From: Rubrivirga sp046845755
GTDB lineage: Bacteria; Bacteroidota; Rhodothermia; Rhodothermales; Rubricoccaceae
DNA length: 64,000 bases
NCBI RefSeq assembly: GCF_046845755.1
Contig: NZ_CP177357.1
Span: forward strand, 2,976,001 to 3,040,000
Reading direction: 5' to 3'
The notes under the pieces were generated by a model. The model searched no databases, was not told where the DNA came from, and saw only the letters and a program-made list of their open reading frames with translations. How positions within the stretch are numbered: position 1 is the stretch's first letter; each line of letters opens with the position of its first letter. Below are positions 8,538 through 17,750 of the stretch, piece by piece. A program made the translations under genes and the position numbers.

Positions 8538-9872
8538 CTACTCCGCGCGGGCCGGCAGCGGGACGAACGCGCCGTCGCGCTTGACGACGCGGCCGTCCTT
8601 CATCACGAAAGACACGTCGAGCATCGCCGAGGCGTCCGTCAGCGGGTCGCCCATGACGGCGACGAGGTCGGCGACGTGGCCGGGCTGGAGCGCGCCGAGC
8701 TGGTCGCCGCGGCCCAGCAGGTCGGCGGCGTTGACGGTCGCAAAGCGGAGGGCCTCCATGAACGGGACGCCGACCTCCTCCATGTAGACGAACTCGCGGC
8801 CGTTGCGGCCGTGGCGGAAGACGCCCGCGTCGGTTCCGAAGGCGATGGGCACGCCGGCGGCGTACGCGCGGCGGAAGGTGTCCTGGATGAGCGGCCCGAT
8901 CGTCAGCGACTTCTGGGTCACGACCGGCGTGTAGTACCCCTCGATCCGGGCCGAGTCGGCGACCGACTTGCCGGCGGTGATCGTGGGCACGAGGTACGTC
9001 CCGCGCTCGCGCATCAGCGCCATCGTCGCGTCGGACATGTAGGTGCCGTGCTCGATCGACGAGACGCCGGCGCGGACGGCCATCGCCATGCCCGCGTCGC
9101 CGTGCGCGTGCGACGCGACGGTCAGCCCGCGCGCGTTCGCGGCCTCGATGATGGCCCGCATCTCGGCCTCGGTAAAGTGCGCGCCCGAGCCGTCGCCCTG
9201 GAGCGAGAGCACGCCGCCGGTCGCCGTGAACTTGATCAAGTCCGAGCCGCGCTTGATCGCCAGCCGAACGGCCAGCTGCGCCGACTCGACGCCGTTGACG
9301 ACGCCTTGCGTCTCGTCCGGGACGCCGACAATGTCCTCGCGGTACGAGTTGGTGGCGTCGGCGTGGCCGCCCATGATGGACAGGCTCTTGCCGGCCACGA
9401 ACATGCGGGGGCCTTCGATGTCGCCGCGGTTGATGGCGTCGCGGAGCGCGTAGTCGGCGCCCTCGCCGCCGCCCACGTCGCGGACGGTCGTGAAGCCGGC
9501 CATCAGGGTGGAGCGGGCGAACTGGACGGCCTGGAGCACGCGGTCGGCGGCGTTGAGCCGGAACCCGTCGATGTAGCCGTCCTTGCGGCTCTCGCTCGTC
9601 AGGTGCGTGTGGCTGTCGATGAGGCCCGGCATGCACGTCGCGGTCCTCAGGTCGACGACGGTCTGCCCGGCCGTCGGGGCGCGAAAGCCTGGGGCGACCT
9701 CAGCGACACGGCCGTCCGCGACGACGACCGTCCGCTCGCGCATCGGCTCGGCAGACGTCGCCGGGTCGAGGAGGGTGCCGCAGTGGACGAGCGTCTGGGC
9801 GGCGACGGGAGCCGCCAACCCGAACAGGGTCGACGTAGTCAGCAGGGCGGCGAGGAGGAGAATGAGGCGCAT
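8538..9872 (-). CDS. Exported amidohydrolase (imidazolonepropionase/prolidase-like)
   Basis: A 444-residue member of the amidohydrolase superfamily with a signal peptide (MRLILLLAALLTT..., AQ cleavage). The binuclear metal site is complete: HxH at His88/His90 in GLIDSHTHL, a lysine in SDLIKFTATGG, histidines in VASHAHGDAG and SSIEHGTY, and the catalytic Asp in AFGTDAG. Close relatives hydrolyse N-acyl or prolyl dipeptides; the substrate here is not fixed by the sequence. An in-frame GTG lies directly before the ATG at 9872, but the ATG gives the better signal peptide. It is transcribed divergently from nothing obvious and follows the DUF302 gene on the same strand by about 50 bases. Unlike two later paralogues at 19848 and 23147 it keeps every metal ligand. 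Confidence 0.88.
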   Translation of the reverse strand: MRLILLLAALLTTSTLFGLAAPVAAQTLVHCGTLLDPATSAEPMRERTVVVADGRVAEVAPGFRAPTAGQTVVDLRTATCMPGLIDSHTHLTSESRKDGYIDGFRLNAADRVLQAVQFARSTLMAGFTTVRDVGGGEGADYALRDAINRGDIEGPRMFVAGKSLSIMGGHADATNSYREDIVGVPDETQGVVNGVESAQLAVRLAIKRGSDLIKFTATGGVLSLQGDGSGAHFTEAEMRAIIEAANARGLTVASHAHGDAGMAMAVRAGVSSIEHGTYMSDATMALMRERGTYLVPTITAGKSVADSARIEGYYTPVVTQKSLTIGPLIQDTFRRAYAAGVPIAFGTDAGVFRHGRNGREFVYMEEVGVPFMEALRFATVNAADLLGRGDQLGALQPGHVADLVAVMGDPLTDASAMLDVSFVMKDGRVVKRDGAFVPLPARAE

Positions 9873-9923
9873 CACGACAGGGGCGGGTGGGGCCCGGAGT
9901 CTAGCCGCACCTGCCGGCCCGCG

Positions 9924-10823
9924 CTACTCCGTCGCCGCCGTCGCGAGCGCGTCGAGCGCGCCACGGATGGTGGCGACCTCGCCGGGCGTCCCCAGCCCGT
10001 GGCGGCTGGCGAGGTAGCCCGGGTCGTTGTACGCCACGACGGAGCCCCCGCTGGCGCTCCGATAGACGAGCATCTTCTGCGGCAGGTCGATCCCGACCGT
10101 CTGCCCGGCCACCATCAGCGGGGTCCCGAGCGCCGGGTTGCCGAAGACGATCAGGCGGATCGGCGGGAGCGTCATCCCGACCGACGCCGCGTTCGCCTGG
10201 TGGTCCAGCTCGGCGACGATCGTCAGGTTCGGGTTGCCGTCGACGGCGGCCCGCAAGCGGGCGTAGACCGTCGCCACGTCGTCGTCACTGGCGACGGAGA
10301 CGACGCCCTGGTCGCGGGCGACGCTCGCGGCGGAGGTCGGGGTGATCGTCGCGTCGTCGCCTGCGGCGGTGCGGGCGAACATCGCCAGCGCCCCGTCGAT
10401 CTGGGACAGCGTGGAGACGCCCCCGACGCCGTGGCGGCGCGCGAGGTAGTCCGTGGTGTTGTAGGCGACGACGGTGCGGCCTTCGGGGTCCTCGAACACC
10501 AGCACCTTCTGGGGCAGGTCGAGGCCCGCTTGCGGGTTGGCCTGCATCAGCGGCGTGCCGAGTGCGGGGTTGCCAAAGAGGACGACGCGCGTCGGGCGCA
10601 AGCTCAGTCCTGCCGTCGCCGCGTTGCTCGCGTGGTCCACCCCGGCGACGATGCCGACGGGCTCGGCGGCGTCGAGGGCGGCGGTCAGGCGAGCGAAGGA
10701 CGTGCCCACGTCGGCGTCGCTCTCAGCGACCGCCAGCCCGGGGACGGCGGGGAGGGCGGCCTCCTCGGTGGTGGAGCAGCCCGTCGCGACCAGGGCGAGG
10801 GCGACGAGGAGGCGGATGGTCAT
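9924..10823 (-). CDS. Lipoprotein with two DUF302 domains
   Basis: A 299-residue lipoprotein. The N-terminus MTIRLLVALALVATGCSTTE has a lipobox with the acylated Cys at about 16. Two DUF302 domains follow, at about 35-150 and 180-290. Each contains the family core ending in FGNPALGTPLM and a LDLPQKxLV / IDLPQKxLVY strand. DUF302 proteins form small alpha/beta barrels of unknown biochemical role, often in envelope or stress contexts. The two halves are clearly an internal duplication. The longer open frame upstream of 10823 is Arg/Pro-rich and overlaps dusB antisense-like composition, so it was discarded. The gene sits between an amidohydrolase gene and dusB on the same strand. Confidence 0.85.
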   Translation of the reverse strand: MTIRLLVALALVATGCSTTEEAALPAVPGLAVAESDADVGTSFARLTAALDAAEPVGIVAGVDHASNAATAGLSLRPTRVVLFGNPALGTPLMQANPQAGLDLPQKVLVFEDPEGRTVVAYNTTDYLARRHGVGGVSTLSQIDGALAMFARTAAGDDATITPTSAASVARDQGVVSVASDDDVATVYARLRAAVDGNPNLTIVAELDHQANAASVGMTLPPIRLIVFGNPALGTPLMVAGQTVGIDLPQKMLVYRSASGGSVVAYNDPGYLASRHGLGTPGEVATIRGALDALATAATE

Positions 10824-10920
10824 CGGGAGAAGAGGGAATTGGAAAGGCCTCTCCAACCAGTCGGCCGGCCCGGTGGTCCGCCGCACCCGCAAGCGGGGGA
10901 TCTCCCGACCGGCGGGCGGG

Positions 10921-11982
10921 CTACGCCGCGCGCTCGGGGAGCCGGGCCGGGCGGGGCAGGCGGGCCGAAATCGCCGCCGGCTTGACCGCACGGGCGACCG
11001 GCACCGACGTCTCCTCGTCCTCGGGCCGCCAGTTGTGGAGCAGCTCCAGCACGCCGGCCGTGTCGCCGTGCTCCATGAGTCGCATCCGGAGCTGGCTGGC
11101 GCCGCGGTGGCCCTTGAAGTAGCCGCCGTACATCCGGCGCATCTCCAAGACCCCCTTGCGCTCGCCGAGCCACGCCGCCTTCAGCGTCAGGTGCTCGGCC
11201 ACGACGGCCACGCGCTCCTCCCACGACGGCGGGTCGGGCGTCTCGCCGAACTCGAGGAAGGCCTTCGTGTCGCGGAAGATCCACGGGTTGCCGATCGCGC
11301 CGCGCCCGATCATCACGGCGTCCACGCCGGTCTCGTCGAACATGTCGCGGACGCGCTCGGGCGTCGACGCGTCGCCGTTGCCGATAAGCGGGATGTCGCG
11401 CAGGGCGGCCTTGATCTTGGGGAACCACTCCCAGCGCGCCTCGGCGCGGTACATCTGGGCGCGCGTCCGGGCGTGGACCGCAAGCGCCGCGATGCCGGTC
11501 TCCTCCAGCATCCGGGCCACCTCCTCGATGCGGATCGAGGTGTCGTCCCAACCGAGTCGCGTCTTGACCGTCACGGGCCGCGTCGAGGCCTCGATGACGG
11601 CAGCCGTGATGGCCTCCATCTTGCCCAGGTTGCGCAGGATCCCCGCCCCACCGTCCTTGCAGACGACCTTTTTGACAGGGCACCCAAAGTTGATGTCGAT
11701 GAGGTCCGGGTTCTGGGCGTCCGCGATCGCCGCGGCCTCTCGGACCTGGTCGATCTCGCCGCCGAAGATCTGGATGCCGACCGGCCGCTCCTCCTCGTAG
11801 AACTCGAGCTTCTGGACCGAGCCGCGCGCGCCGTGGACGAGCCCGCCCGACGAGATAAACTCGGTGTACAGCAGGTCGGCGCCGTACCGCTTGCAGAGCA
11901 GGCGGAACGGCGGGTCCGACACGTCCTCCATCGGGGCGAGGAGGAGCGGACGCGGGCCGAGGTCGAGGTGGGCGATGTGCAT
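10921..11982 (-). CDS. dusB: tRNA-dihydrouridine synthase (DusB-like)
   Basis: A 353-residue FMN enzyme that reduces uridine to dihydrouridine in tRNA D-loops. Visible landmarks: APMEDVSDPPFR near the start, YTEFISSGGLV, GIQIFGGE, DINFGCPVKKV with the catalytic Cys near 100, VKTRLGWDD, AVHARTRAQMY, LIGNGDASTPE, and MIGRGAIGNPWIF. The order and spacing are those of bacterial DusB. The length is typical, with about 20 extra residues at the C-terminus that are Pro/Arg-rich. It begins 150 bases from, and is divergent to, the small membrane protein gene at 12133. In many bacteria dusB neighbours fis; no fis is present here. Confidence 0.93.
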   Translation of the reverse strand: MHIAHLDLGPRPLLLAPMEDVSDPPFRLLCKRYGADLLYTEFISSGGLVHGARGSVQKLEFYEEERPVGIQIFGGEIDQVREAAAIADAQNPDLIDINFGCPVKKVVCKDGGAGILRNLGKMEAITAAVIEASTRPVTVKTRLGWDDTSIRIEEVARMLEETGIAALAVHARTRAQMYRAEARWEWFPKIKAALRDIPLIGNGDASTPERVRDMFDETGVDAVMIGRGAIGNPWIFRDTKAFLEFGETPDPPSWEERVAVVAEHLTLKAAWLGERKGVLEMRRMYGGYFKGHRGASQLRMRLMEHGDTAGVLELLHNWRPEDEETSVPVARAVKPAAISARLPRPARLPERAA

Positions 11983-12132
11983 GGGACGGAAACCTACCGT
12001 TTGGTCGGCGGCGGGTTTTGGAGGGAATGCGAGTTTTCAGACGCGCGGGGCCCAATCGTCTGTTTCCACAACGATCGGTGCAACCCGCGTTCCGGCCCCG
12101 CCGTAGGGCGCCCGATCCTCCCCCCTGACACC

Positions 12133-12375
12133 ATGAGCCTCGTCCTCGCTGCCACCCTGGCCGCCACGCTCGCGGGCCTCGCCAAGACGCTTCTCATCAC
12201 GCTCCTCGCCGTCCTCAACGGCGTGCTGGCGCTGCTCGCGGCGCTCGCGACCTGGAAGACGTACCTGGCCTTCGGCACCAAGCTGCTGCTGATCCTCCTC
12301 TTCTGCGTGCCGGTCGTCGGCCTGCTGGTGTTCCTGTTCTGGGGCCAGCGCGTCGTCCGCGACAATCAGCGCTAG
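12133..12375 (+). CDS. Small two-TM protein of PLDc_N type
   Basis: An 80-residue protein with two strongly hydrophobic helices (about 3-42 including a break, and 49-72). The second ends in PVVGLLVFLFWGQR, the pattern of the PLDc_N (phospholipase D nuclease N-terminal) module, which occurs alone in many small bacterial membrane proteins of unknown role. The start is an ATG about 150 bases from divergent dusB. A paralogue with the same closing pattern lies 85 bases downstream (12461), suggesting a duplicated pair in one transcript. No catalytic residues are present. Confidence 0.72.
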   Translation: MSLVLAATLAATLAGLAKTLLITLLAVLNGVLALLAALATWKTYLAFGTKLLLILLFCVPVVGLLVFLFWGQRVVRDNQR

Positions 12376-12460
12376 CGGGACGACCCCGTCAACCAGCGCT
12401 CGTTGAGCGCCGCCCCCCAGACACCGCGCGAGCCCCTCTCCCCCGCCGTCCCCCAACGCC

Positions 12461-12730
12461 ATGACCCGCTTCCGACTCCTCCCCGCCCTCGTCCTCGGCG
12501 CCGTCGTCGTCGCCCTCTCCGGCTGCGGCGGCGACAACGCCTTGTCCCTCATCTCGGGCGGCTGGCCCGGCGTCTGCGGCCTCATCCACATCGTGTTCGT
12601 CGTGCTCGCGTTCGTCAAGCTGGCGAACAGCTCGGCCGACACGGGCTCGAAGCTCCTGTGGGGCGCCGTGATCTTCTTCTTCCCCGTAGTCGGCCTGATC
12701 GCGTGGTGGATCTGGGGACCGAAGGCCTGA
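12461..12730 (+). CDS. Small PLDc_N-type protein with lipobox
   Basis: An 89-residue protein. The start MTRFRLLPALVLGAVVVALSGC looks like a lipoprotein signal with the Cys in the lipobox LSGC. Two further hydrophobic helices follow (about 36-53 and 66-86), the second ending FFFPVVGLIAWWIWGPK, the PLDc_N closing motif shared with the gene just upstream. A lipoprotein that also has two membrane helices is unusual; the Cys could instead lie within a third helix. A strong hairpin terminator follows 18 bases after the stop. Confidence 0.72.
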   Translation: MTRFRLLPALVLGAVVVALSGCGGDNALSLISGGWPGVCGLIHIVFVVLAFVKLANSSADTGSKLLWGAVIFFFPVVGLIAWWIWGPKA

Positions 12731-12748
12731 CCCGACCCAACCAGCTGG

Positions 12749-12790
12749 CGACGCCCTCTGCTCTTGCCGAGCGGAGGGCGTCGTCTGTTT
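12749..12790 (+). terminator. Hairpin terminator after the small membrane genes
   Basis: A 15-base stem with one internal mismatch pair (CGACGCCCTC-GCTC with GAGC-GAGGGCGTCG), a 5-base loop, then TCTGTTT. It lies between the + strand gene ending at 12730 and the convergent guaA ending at 12838, and may serve both. Confidence 0.7.
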
Positions 12791-12837
12791 GGGGCCTCGC
12801 TACAGCAAGCGAGGCGGCCGGAGTCAGCACCCGGCCC

Positions 12838-14424
12838 CTACTCCCACTCGATGGTCGCCGGCGGCTTCGAGGACACGTCATAGGCGACCCGGTTGATGCC
12901 GCGGACCTCGTTGATGATGCGGTTCGACGCCCGGCCGAGGACTTCGTACGGGAGGTGCGCCCAGTCCGCCGTCATCCCGTCCGTCGACGTCACCGCGCGC
13001 AGGCAGACGGCCTGCTCGTAGGTCCGGAAGTCGCCCATCACGCCGACGCTGCGGATCGGGAGGAGCACGGCGAAGGCCTGCCACACGTCGTCGTACGTGC
13101 CCGACGACTCCAGCTCCTCGAGCCAGATCGTGTCGGCACGGCGGAGCAGGTCGCACGCTTGGCGCGTGACCGGGCCGAGCACGCGGACCGCCAGCCCGGG
13201 CCCGGGGAACGGGTGCCGGCGGATGATGGCGTCGGGCACGCCAAGCTCTCGGCCCACCTCGCGGACCTCGTCCTTGAACAGCTCGCGGAACGGCTCCAGC
13301 AGCTCGAACCCGAGCTCCTCGGGGAGCCCGCCGACGTTGTGGTGGCTCTTGATGGTAGCGCTCGGCCCCTTAAAGCTGACCGACTCGATCACGTCCGGGT
13401 AGAGCGTGCCCTGGGCGAGGAACCGGGGCTTCGCACCGAGCCGCGCGGTGATGGCCTCGGTGGCGTCCTCGAAGACCTCGATAAAGACCCGCCCGATGAT
13501 CTTGCGCTTGGCCTCAGGGTCGGCCACGTCCGCCAGCTCGCCCAAGAACCGCTCGCTGGCGTCGACGGCGACCAGGTCGATGTCGAAGCCGTCGGCAAAC
13601 GTCTTCTGAACCTGCTCGAACTCGCCGGCGCGCAACAGGCCGTTGTCCACGAACACGCACGTCAGCTGGTCGCCGATGGCACGGTGCAAGAGGGCCGCGG
13701 CGACCGACGAGTCGACACCGCCGCTGAGGCCCAGGATCACGTGGTCGTCGCCGACCTGCGCGCGGATCTCGGCCACCTTGTCGTCGATAAACGAGTCCGT
13801 CGTCCAGTCGCCGCGCAGGCCGCAGACGTCGCGGACGAAGTTGCCCAGCATCGTCGCGCCGTGCTCGGAGTGGACCACCTCGGGGTGGAACTGGACGCCG
13901 TAGATCGGCCCGTGGCCCGAGTCGGGCTCGGCGGCGACGGCGGCGATCGGCGCGTTGTCGGTCGCCGCGATCGCGCGGAAGCCGGCGGGCAACTTGGTCA
14001 GGTGGTCGCCGTGGCTCATCCAGACGACCGAGCCCGCCGGGACGCCCCGAAACAGCGGGTTCTCCTCGTGCGAGACGAGCGGCGACCGCCCGAACTCGCG
14101 GTGGTCCGACGCCTCGACGCCGCCGCCGAGCGCGTGCGCCAGCGCCTGAAGCCCGTAGCAGATCCCGAGCACGGGCACCTTCTCGTCGGTGCCGGGCTGG
14201 GTGAGCGCCAGCAGGGCCGGGTCGAGCTGGGGGCCGGCCTCGTCGTAGACCGACATCGGCCCACCGGACAGGATGAGCCCGCTGGGCTGCATCGCGGCGA
14301 CGTCGGCCGCCGGCAGCGTGCACGGGTGGATCTCGCAGTAGACGCCGGCCTCGCGGACGCGCCGGGCGATCAGCTGGGTCGTCTGGCTCCCGAAATCGAG
14401 AATGACGACGGTTTCGTGAGTCAT
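12838..14424 (-). CDS. guaA: GMP synthase (glutamine-hydrolysing)
   Basis: A 528-residue enzyme that converts XMP to GMP with ATP and glutamine, the last step of de novo guanine nucleotide synthesis. The N-terminal class I glutamine amidotransferase domain has VLGICYGLQAL (nucleophile Cys89) and a FHPEVVHS His/Glu pair. The ATP pyrophosphatase domain has LGLSGGVDSSVAA, and the C-terminal dimerisation domain has RHPFPGPGLAVR and ends with the family's conserved PPATIEWE. Full length, no lesions. It lies first in a same-strand series that continues upstream with gcvH, accC, accB and efp, separated by short spacers of unusual composition. Confidence 0.97.
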   Translation of the reverse strand: MTHETVVILDFGSQTTQLIARRVREAGVYCEIHPCTLPAADVAAMQPSGLILSGGPMSVYDEAGPQLDPALLALTQPGTDEKVPVLGICYGLQALAHALGGGVEASDHREFGRSPLVSHEENPLFRGVPAGSVVWMSHGDHLTKLPAGFRAIAATDNAPIAAVAAEPDSGHGPIYGVQFHPEVVHSEHGATMLGNFVRDVCGLRGDWTTDSFIDDKVAEIRAQVGDDHVILGLSGGVDSSVAAALLHRAIGDQLTCVFVDNGLLRAGEFEQVQKTFADGFDIDLVAVDASERFLGELADVADPEAKRKIIGRVFIEVFEDATEAITARLGAKPRFLAQGTLYPDVIESVSFKGPSATIKSHHNVGGLPEELGFELLEPFRELFKDEVREVGRELGVPDAIIRRHPFPGPGLAVRVLGPVTRQACDLLRRADTIWLEELESSGTYDDVWQAFAVLLPIRSVGVMGDFRTYEQAVCLRAVTSTDGMTADWAHLPYEVLGRASNRIINEVRGINRVAYDVSSKPPATIEWE

Positions 14425-14429
14425 GAGGG

Positions 14430-14512
14430 GGAAGTGGGAAGGGGGACGGGGAAAGGGGGCAGACGGTGAGAAGCCCCTTGCCTCATCCCTCCTGCCCCTT
14501 GCCCTCTTAGGC
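14430..14512. repeat. Purine/pyrimidine-rich spacer repeat, copy 1
   Basis: The guaA-gcvH spacer has a G/A-rich run (GGGGGAAGTGGGAAGGGGGA) followed by a C/T-rich run containing CCCCTTGCCTCATCCCTCC and TGCCCCTTGCCCT. The gcvH-accC spacer at 14891-14985 carries nearly the same C/T-rich string and the same purine-then-pyrimidine order, so both spacers hold copies of one hairpin-forming element. Confidence 0.6.
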
Positions 14513-14890
14513 GCCGATCATCTCTTTGTACGCCTCGGCCGAGAGCAGCCCCTCGATCGCTGAGGCGTCGGCCGGGCGGATCTTGGCCATCCAGCCCTCG
14601 CCGTAGGGGTCGCTGTTGACCGTCTCGGGCGCGTCCTCCAGCGCCTCGTTGATGGCCTCGATCGTGCCGGCGATGGGCGCGAACAGCTCGGACACCGTCT
14701 TGACGGCCTCGACGGTCCCGAACGAGCCCTCGGCCTCGACCTCGGTGCCGACGTCCTCGATCTCGACGAACACGATGTCGCCCAGCTCGCCTTGCGCGTA
14801 GTCGGTGACGCCGATGACCGCCAGGCCGTCGTCGTCGAGGCGGACCCACTCGTGGTCCTTCGTGTAGCGGAGGTCAGACGGGAAATCCAT
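14507..14890 (-). CDS. gcvH: Glycine cleavage system H protein
   Basis: A 127-residue lipoyl carrier protein that shuttles the aminomethyl group between the P, T and L proteins of the glycine cleavage system; it can also pass lipoyl groups to other enzymes. The family pattern is complete: KDHEWVRLDDDGLAVIGVTDY at the start, then the lipoyl site VEAVKTVSELFAP with the modified lysine at 64, and PYGEGWMAKI before the C-terminus. Length is standard. No gcvP or gcvT is in the window. Flanking spacers hold the paired purine/pyrimidine repeats. Confidence 0.95.
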   Translation of the reverse strand: MDFPSDLRYTKDHEWVRLDDDGLAVIGVTDYAQGELGDIVFVEIEDVGTEVEAEGSFGTVEAVKTVSELFAPIAGTIEAINEALEDAPETVNSDPYGEGWMAKIRPADASAIEGLLSAEAYKEMIGA

Positions 14891-14985
14891 GACGGGAAGG
14901 CAAGGGGGATGGGGGAAAGGGGCAAGCAGCGAAAAGGCTTTGGGACGACTGCCCCTTGCCTCCTCCCTCTTGCCCCGTGCCCTAC
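14891..14985. repeat. Purine/pyrimidine-rich spacer repeat, copy 2
   Basis: A G/A-rich run (GGCAAGGGGGATGGGGGAAA) faces a C/T-rich run (CCCCTTGCCTCCTCCCTCTT) about 25 bases later, so the spacer can fold into a long imperfect hairpin. The C/T-rich half matches the one at 14475-14508 at most positions. Confidence 0.6.
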
Positions 14986-16328
14986 GCCGGGGGCGTGAGC
15001 TCGAAGCGCTCGAGGAACTTCGTGTCGAAGTCGCCCGCGACGAAGCGGGGGTCCTGGAGCAGCTGCTGGTGGAAGGGGACGGTCGTCTTGAGCCCCTCGA
15101 TGATGAACTCGTCGAGGGCCCGGAGCATCTTGGCGATGGCCCGCTCGCGCGTCGTGTCGTGGACGATGAGCTTGGCGATCATCGAGTCGTACGTCGGCGG
15201 GACCGTGTAGCCGGCGTAGACGTGCGTGTCGCAGCGGACGCCCCGGCCCTTGGGGCTGTGGAACGCCGTGATGGTGCCGGGGCTTGGCGCGAAGTTGCGG
15301 AACGGGTCCTCGGCGTTGATCCGGCACTCGATGGCGTGGCCGACCAGCGACTTGTCGCCCGTGTCGATGGTCTCGCCGGCCGCGACCCGGAGCTGCCACT
15401 CGATAAGGTCGGTGTTGGTGACCTCCTCCGTCACCGGGTGCTCGACCTGGATCCGGGTGTTCATCTCCATGAAGTAGAAGTCCCGGTGCTTGTCGACCAG
15501 GAACTCGACCGTGCCCGCGCCGCGGTAATTGACCGCCGCGGCGCCCGCGATCGCCGCCTCGCCCATGCGGCGGCGGAGGTCGGCGTCCATGATCGGCGAG
15601 GGCGCCTCTTCGAGCAGCTTCTGGTGGCGGCGCTGGATCGAGCACTCGCGCTCGCCAAAGTGGACGACCGAGCCCTGCCCGTCGCCGACGAGCTGGATCT
15701 CGATGTGGCGCGGCTCCTCGACGAACTTCTCGATGTAGAGCCGGTCGTCGCCGAAGCCGTTCATCGCCTCCGTGCCCGCAGCCACGAAGAGCTTTTCGAA
15801 CTCGGCCTCGGTCGATGCCATCCGCATCCCCTTGCCGCCGCCCCCCGCCGACGCCTTGATCATGACGGGGAAGCCCGCCTCACGCGCCGCCGCCAGCCCC
15901 TCGGCCACGTTCGCGACGGCGCCCGCCGAGCCGGGCACGACGGGCACGCCCGCCGCGCGCATGGTGTCCTTGGCGACCGACTTGTCGCCCATCGACGAGA
16001 TCGTCTCGGGCCGGGGCCCGATAAAGGTGAGGTCGTGGTCCTGGCAGATCCGCGCGAACTCGGCGTTCTCGGCCAGGAACCCGTAGCCGGGGTGGATCGC
16101 GTCCGCGCCGGTCACCTCGGCCGCCGCGATGATCGACGGGATGTGGAGGTAGCTCTTGGCCGACGGCGCCGGGCCGATGCAGACGGCCTCGTCGGCGAAC
16201 TTGACGGCGAGCGTGTCGCGGTCGGCCGTGGAGTAGACGGCGACCGTGGCGATCCCCATCTCGCGGCAGGTCCGGATGATGCGGAGCGCGATCTCGCCGC
16301 GGTTGGCGATGAGGACTTTTTTGATCAT
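14982..16328 (-). CDS. accC: Acetyl-CoA carboxylase, biotin carboxylase subunit
   Basis: A 448-residue ATP-grasp enzyme that carboxylates the biotin on AccB, the first step of malonyl-CoA and fatty acid synthesis. Seen in order: the N-terminal KVLIANRGEIALRIIRTCRE, the glycine-rich ATP lid KASAGGGGKGMRM, HIEIQLVGDGQGSVVHFGER, ECSIQRRHQKLLEEAP, MEMNTRIQVEHPVTE, and ECRINAEDP. All catalytic positions look intact and length is typical. It lies about 70 bases downstream of accB on the same strand, the usual accB-accC pairing. Confidence 0.97.
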   Translation of the reverse strand: MIKKVLIANRGEIALRIIRTCREMGIATVAVYSTADRDTLAVKFADEAVCIGPAPSAKSYLHIPSIIAAAEVTGADAIHPGYGFLAENAEFARICQDHDLTFIGPRPETISSMGDKSVAKDTMRAAGVPVVPGSAGAVANVAEGLAAAREAGFPVMIKASAGGGGKGMRMASTEAEFEKLFVAAGTEAMNGFGDDRLYIEKFVEEPRHIEIQLVGDGQGSVVHFGERECSIQRRHQKLLEEAPSPIMDADLRRRMGEAAIAGAAAVNYRGAGTVEFLVDKHRDFYFMEMNTRIQVEHPVTEEVTNTDLIEWQLRVAAGETIDTGDKSLVGHAIECRINAEDPFRNFAPSPGTITAFHSPKGRGVRCDTHVYAGYTVPPTYDSMIAKLIVHDTTRERAIAKMLRALDEFIIEGLKTTVPFHQQLLQDPRFVAGDFDTKFLERFELTPPA

Positions 16329-16398
16329 AGCGGGCGTAGAGCGTGGGACGTAGAGCGTGGGGGGCGGTCCCAGCGGACCACGCGCCAGGGCCTACGGT

Positions 16399-16893
<495 letters not shown>

Positions 16894-17026
16894 GGGGACG
16901 GGGTCGGGCACGCGAGAGGGCCCCGAAGCTACGGACACCCCGGGCGCGAACGCGCGCTCCTTCGGCAGCGGCCGGGCGCGAATGCACGAGCCGGGCCGAG
17001 TGCACAGCGCCGCCCGGCCCCCGCGG

Positions 17027-17596
17027 CTACGCCGCCGTGACGCGCGTGATGTAGCTCGACGTCTCCGTGTCCACGCGGATCACGTCGCCCTCGTTGATGA
17101 ACAGCGGGACGTAGATCGTCGCGCCGGACTCCATCACGGCGGGCTTGGTGGCGCCGGTCGCCGTGTCGCCCTTGAGGCCGGGGTCGGTCTGGGTGACGGT
17201 GAGGTCCACCTGGCGCGGGAGCTCGACGGTCAGCGGCTCCTCGGTCCCGGCGTCGACCAGGATGATCACCTTCGAGCCCTCCTTGATGAGGTCCTTCTTG
17301 TCCACCATGTCGGCCCGGAGCGAGCGCTGCTCGTAGGTCTCGGTGTTCATAAAGTGGAGCCCGAGGTCGTCGGCGTAGAGGTACTGCATGTCGCGGCGCT
17401 CCACGCGCGCCGTCTCGACCTTCTCGCCGGCCCGGAACGTGTTGTCGACGATCTTGCCGTTGCGGACGTTCTTGAGCTTCGAGCGCACGAACGCGCCGCC
17501 CTTGCCGGGCTTGACGTGCTGGAACTCGACGATCTGCCAGAGGTCGTGCTTCCAGCTGAGGACGAGGCCGTTTCGGAAATCTTGCGTCGAAGCCAT
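17027..17596 (-). CDS. efp: Translation elongation factor P
   Basis: A 189-residue, three-domain factor that relieves ribosome stalling at proline runs, fitting for a genome with such Pro-rich proteins. The N-terminal loop carrying the modifiable residue reads HVKPGKGGAFVR, with Lys32 at the tip, so lysine-type modification is possible. No epmA or epmB lies in this window. The middle and C-terminal OB domains are recognisable (VELPRQVDLTVTQTDPGLKG, ETGATIYVPLFINEGD-like region). The ATG at 17596 gives the standard N-terminus; a longer frame begins 10 codons upstream. It is first in the efp-accB-accC order on this strand. Confidence 0.95.
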   Translation of the reverse strand: MASTQDFRNGLVLSWKHDLWQIVEFQHVKPGKGGAFVRSKLKNVRNGKIVDNTFRAGEKVETARVERRDMQYLYADDLGLHFMNTETYEQRSLRADMVDKKDLIKEGSKVIILVDAGTEEPLTVELPRQVDLTVTQTDPGLKGDTATGATKPAVMESGATIYVPLFINEGDVIRVDTETSSYITRVTAA

Positions 17597-17750
17597 TGCA
17601 GGGCGGGGGTCGGGGAACGTCGGCAAGCTAGCCGGACACCGGAGCGCGCCGGGCGAAACGTCGGTGAGGGATGGAGGGGTCTAGGGTTTGGGAAACCCTC
17701 TGCCGCTGCCCTCCGGGCCCCGATGCCTACGTCGAGGGGCTCCCTACCGT

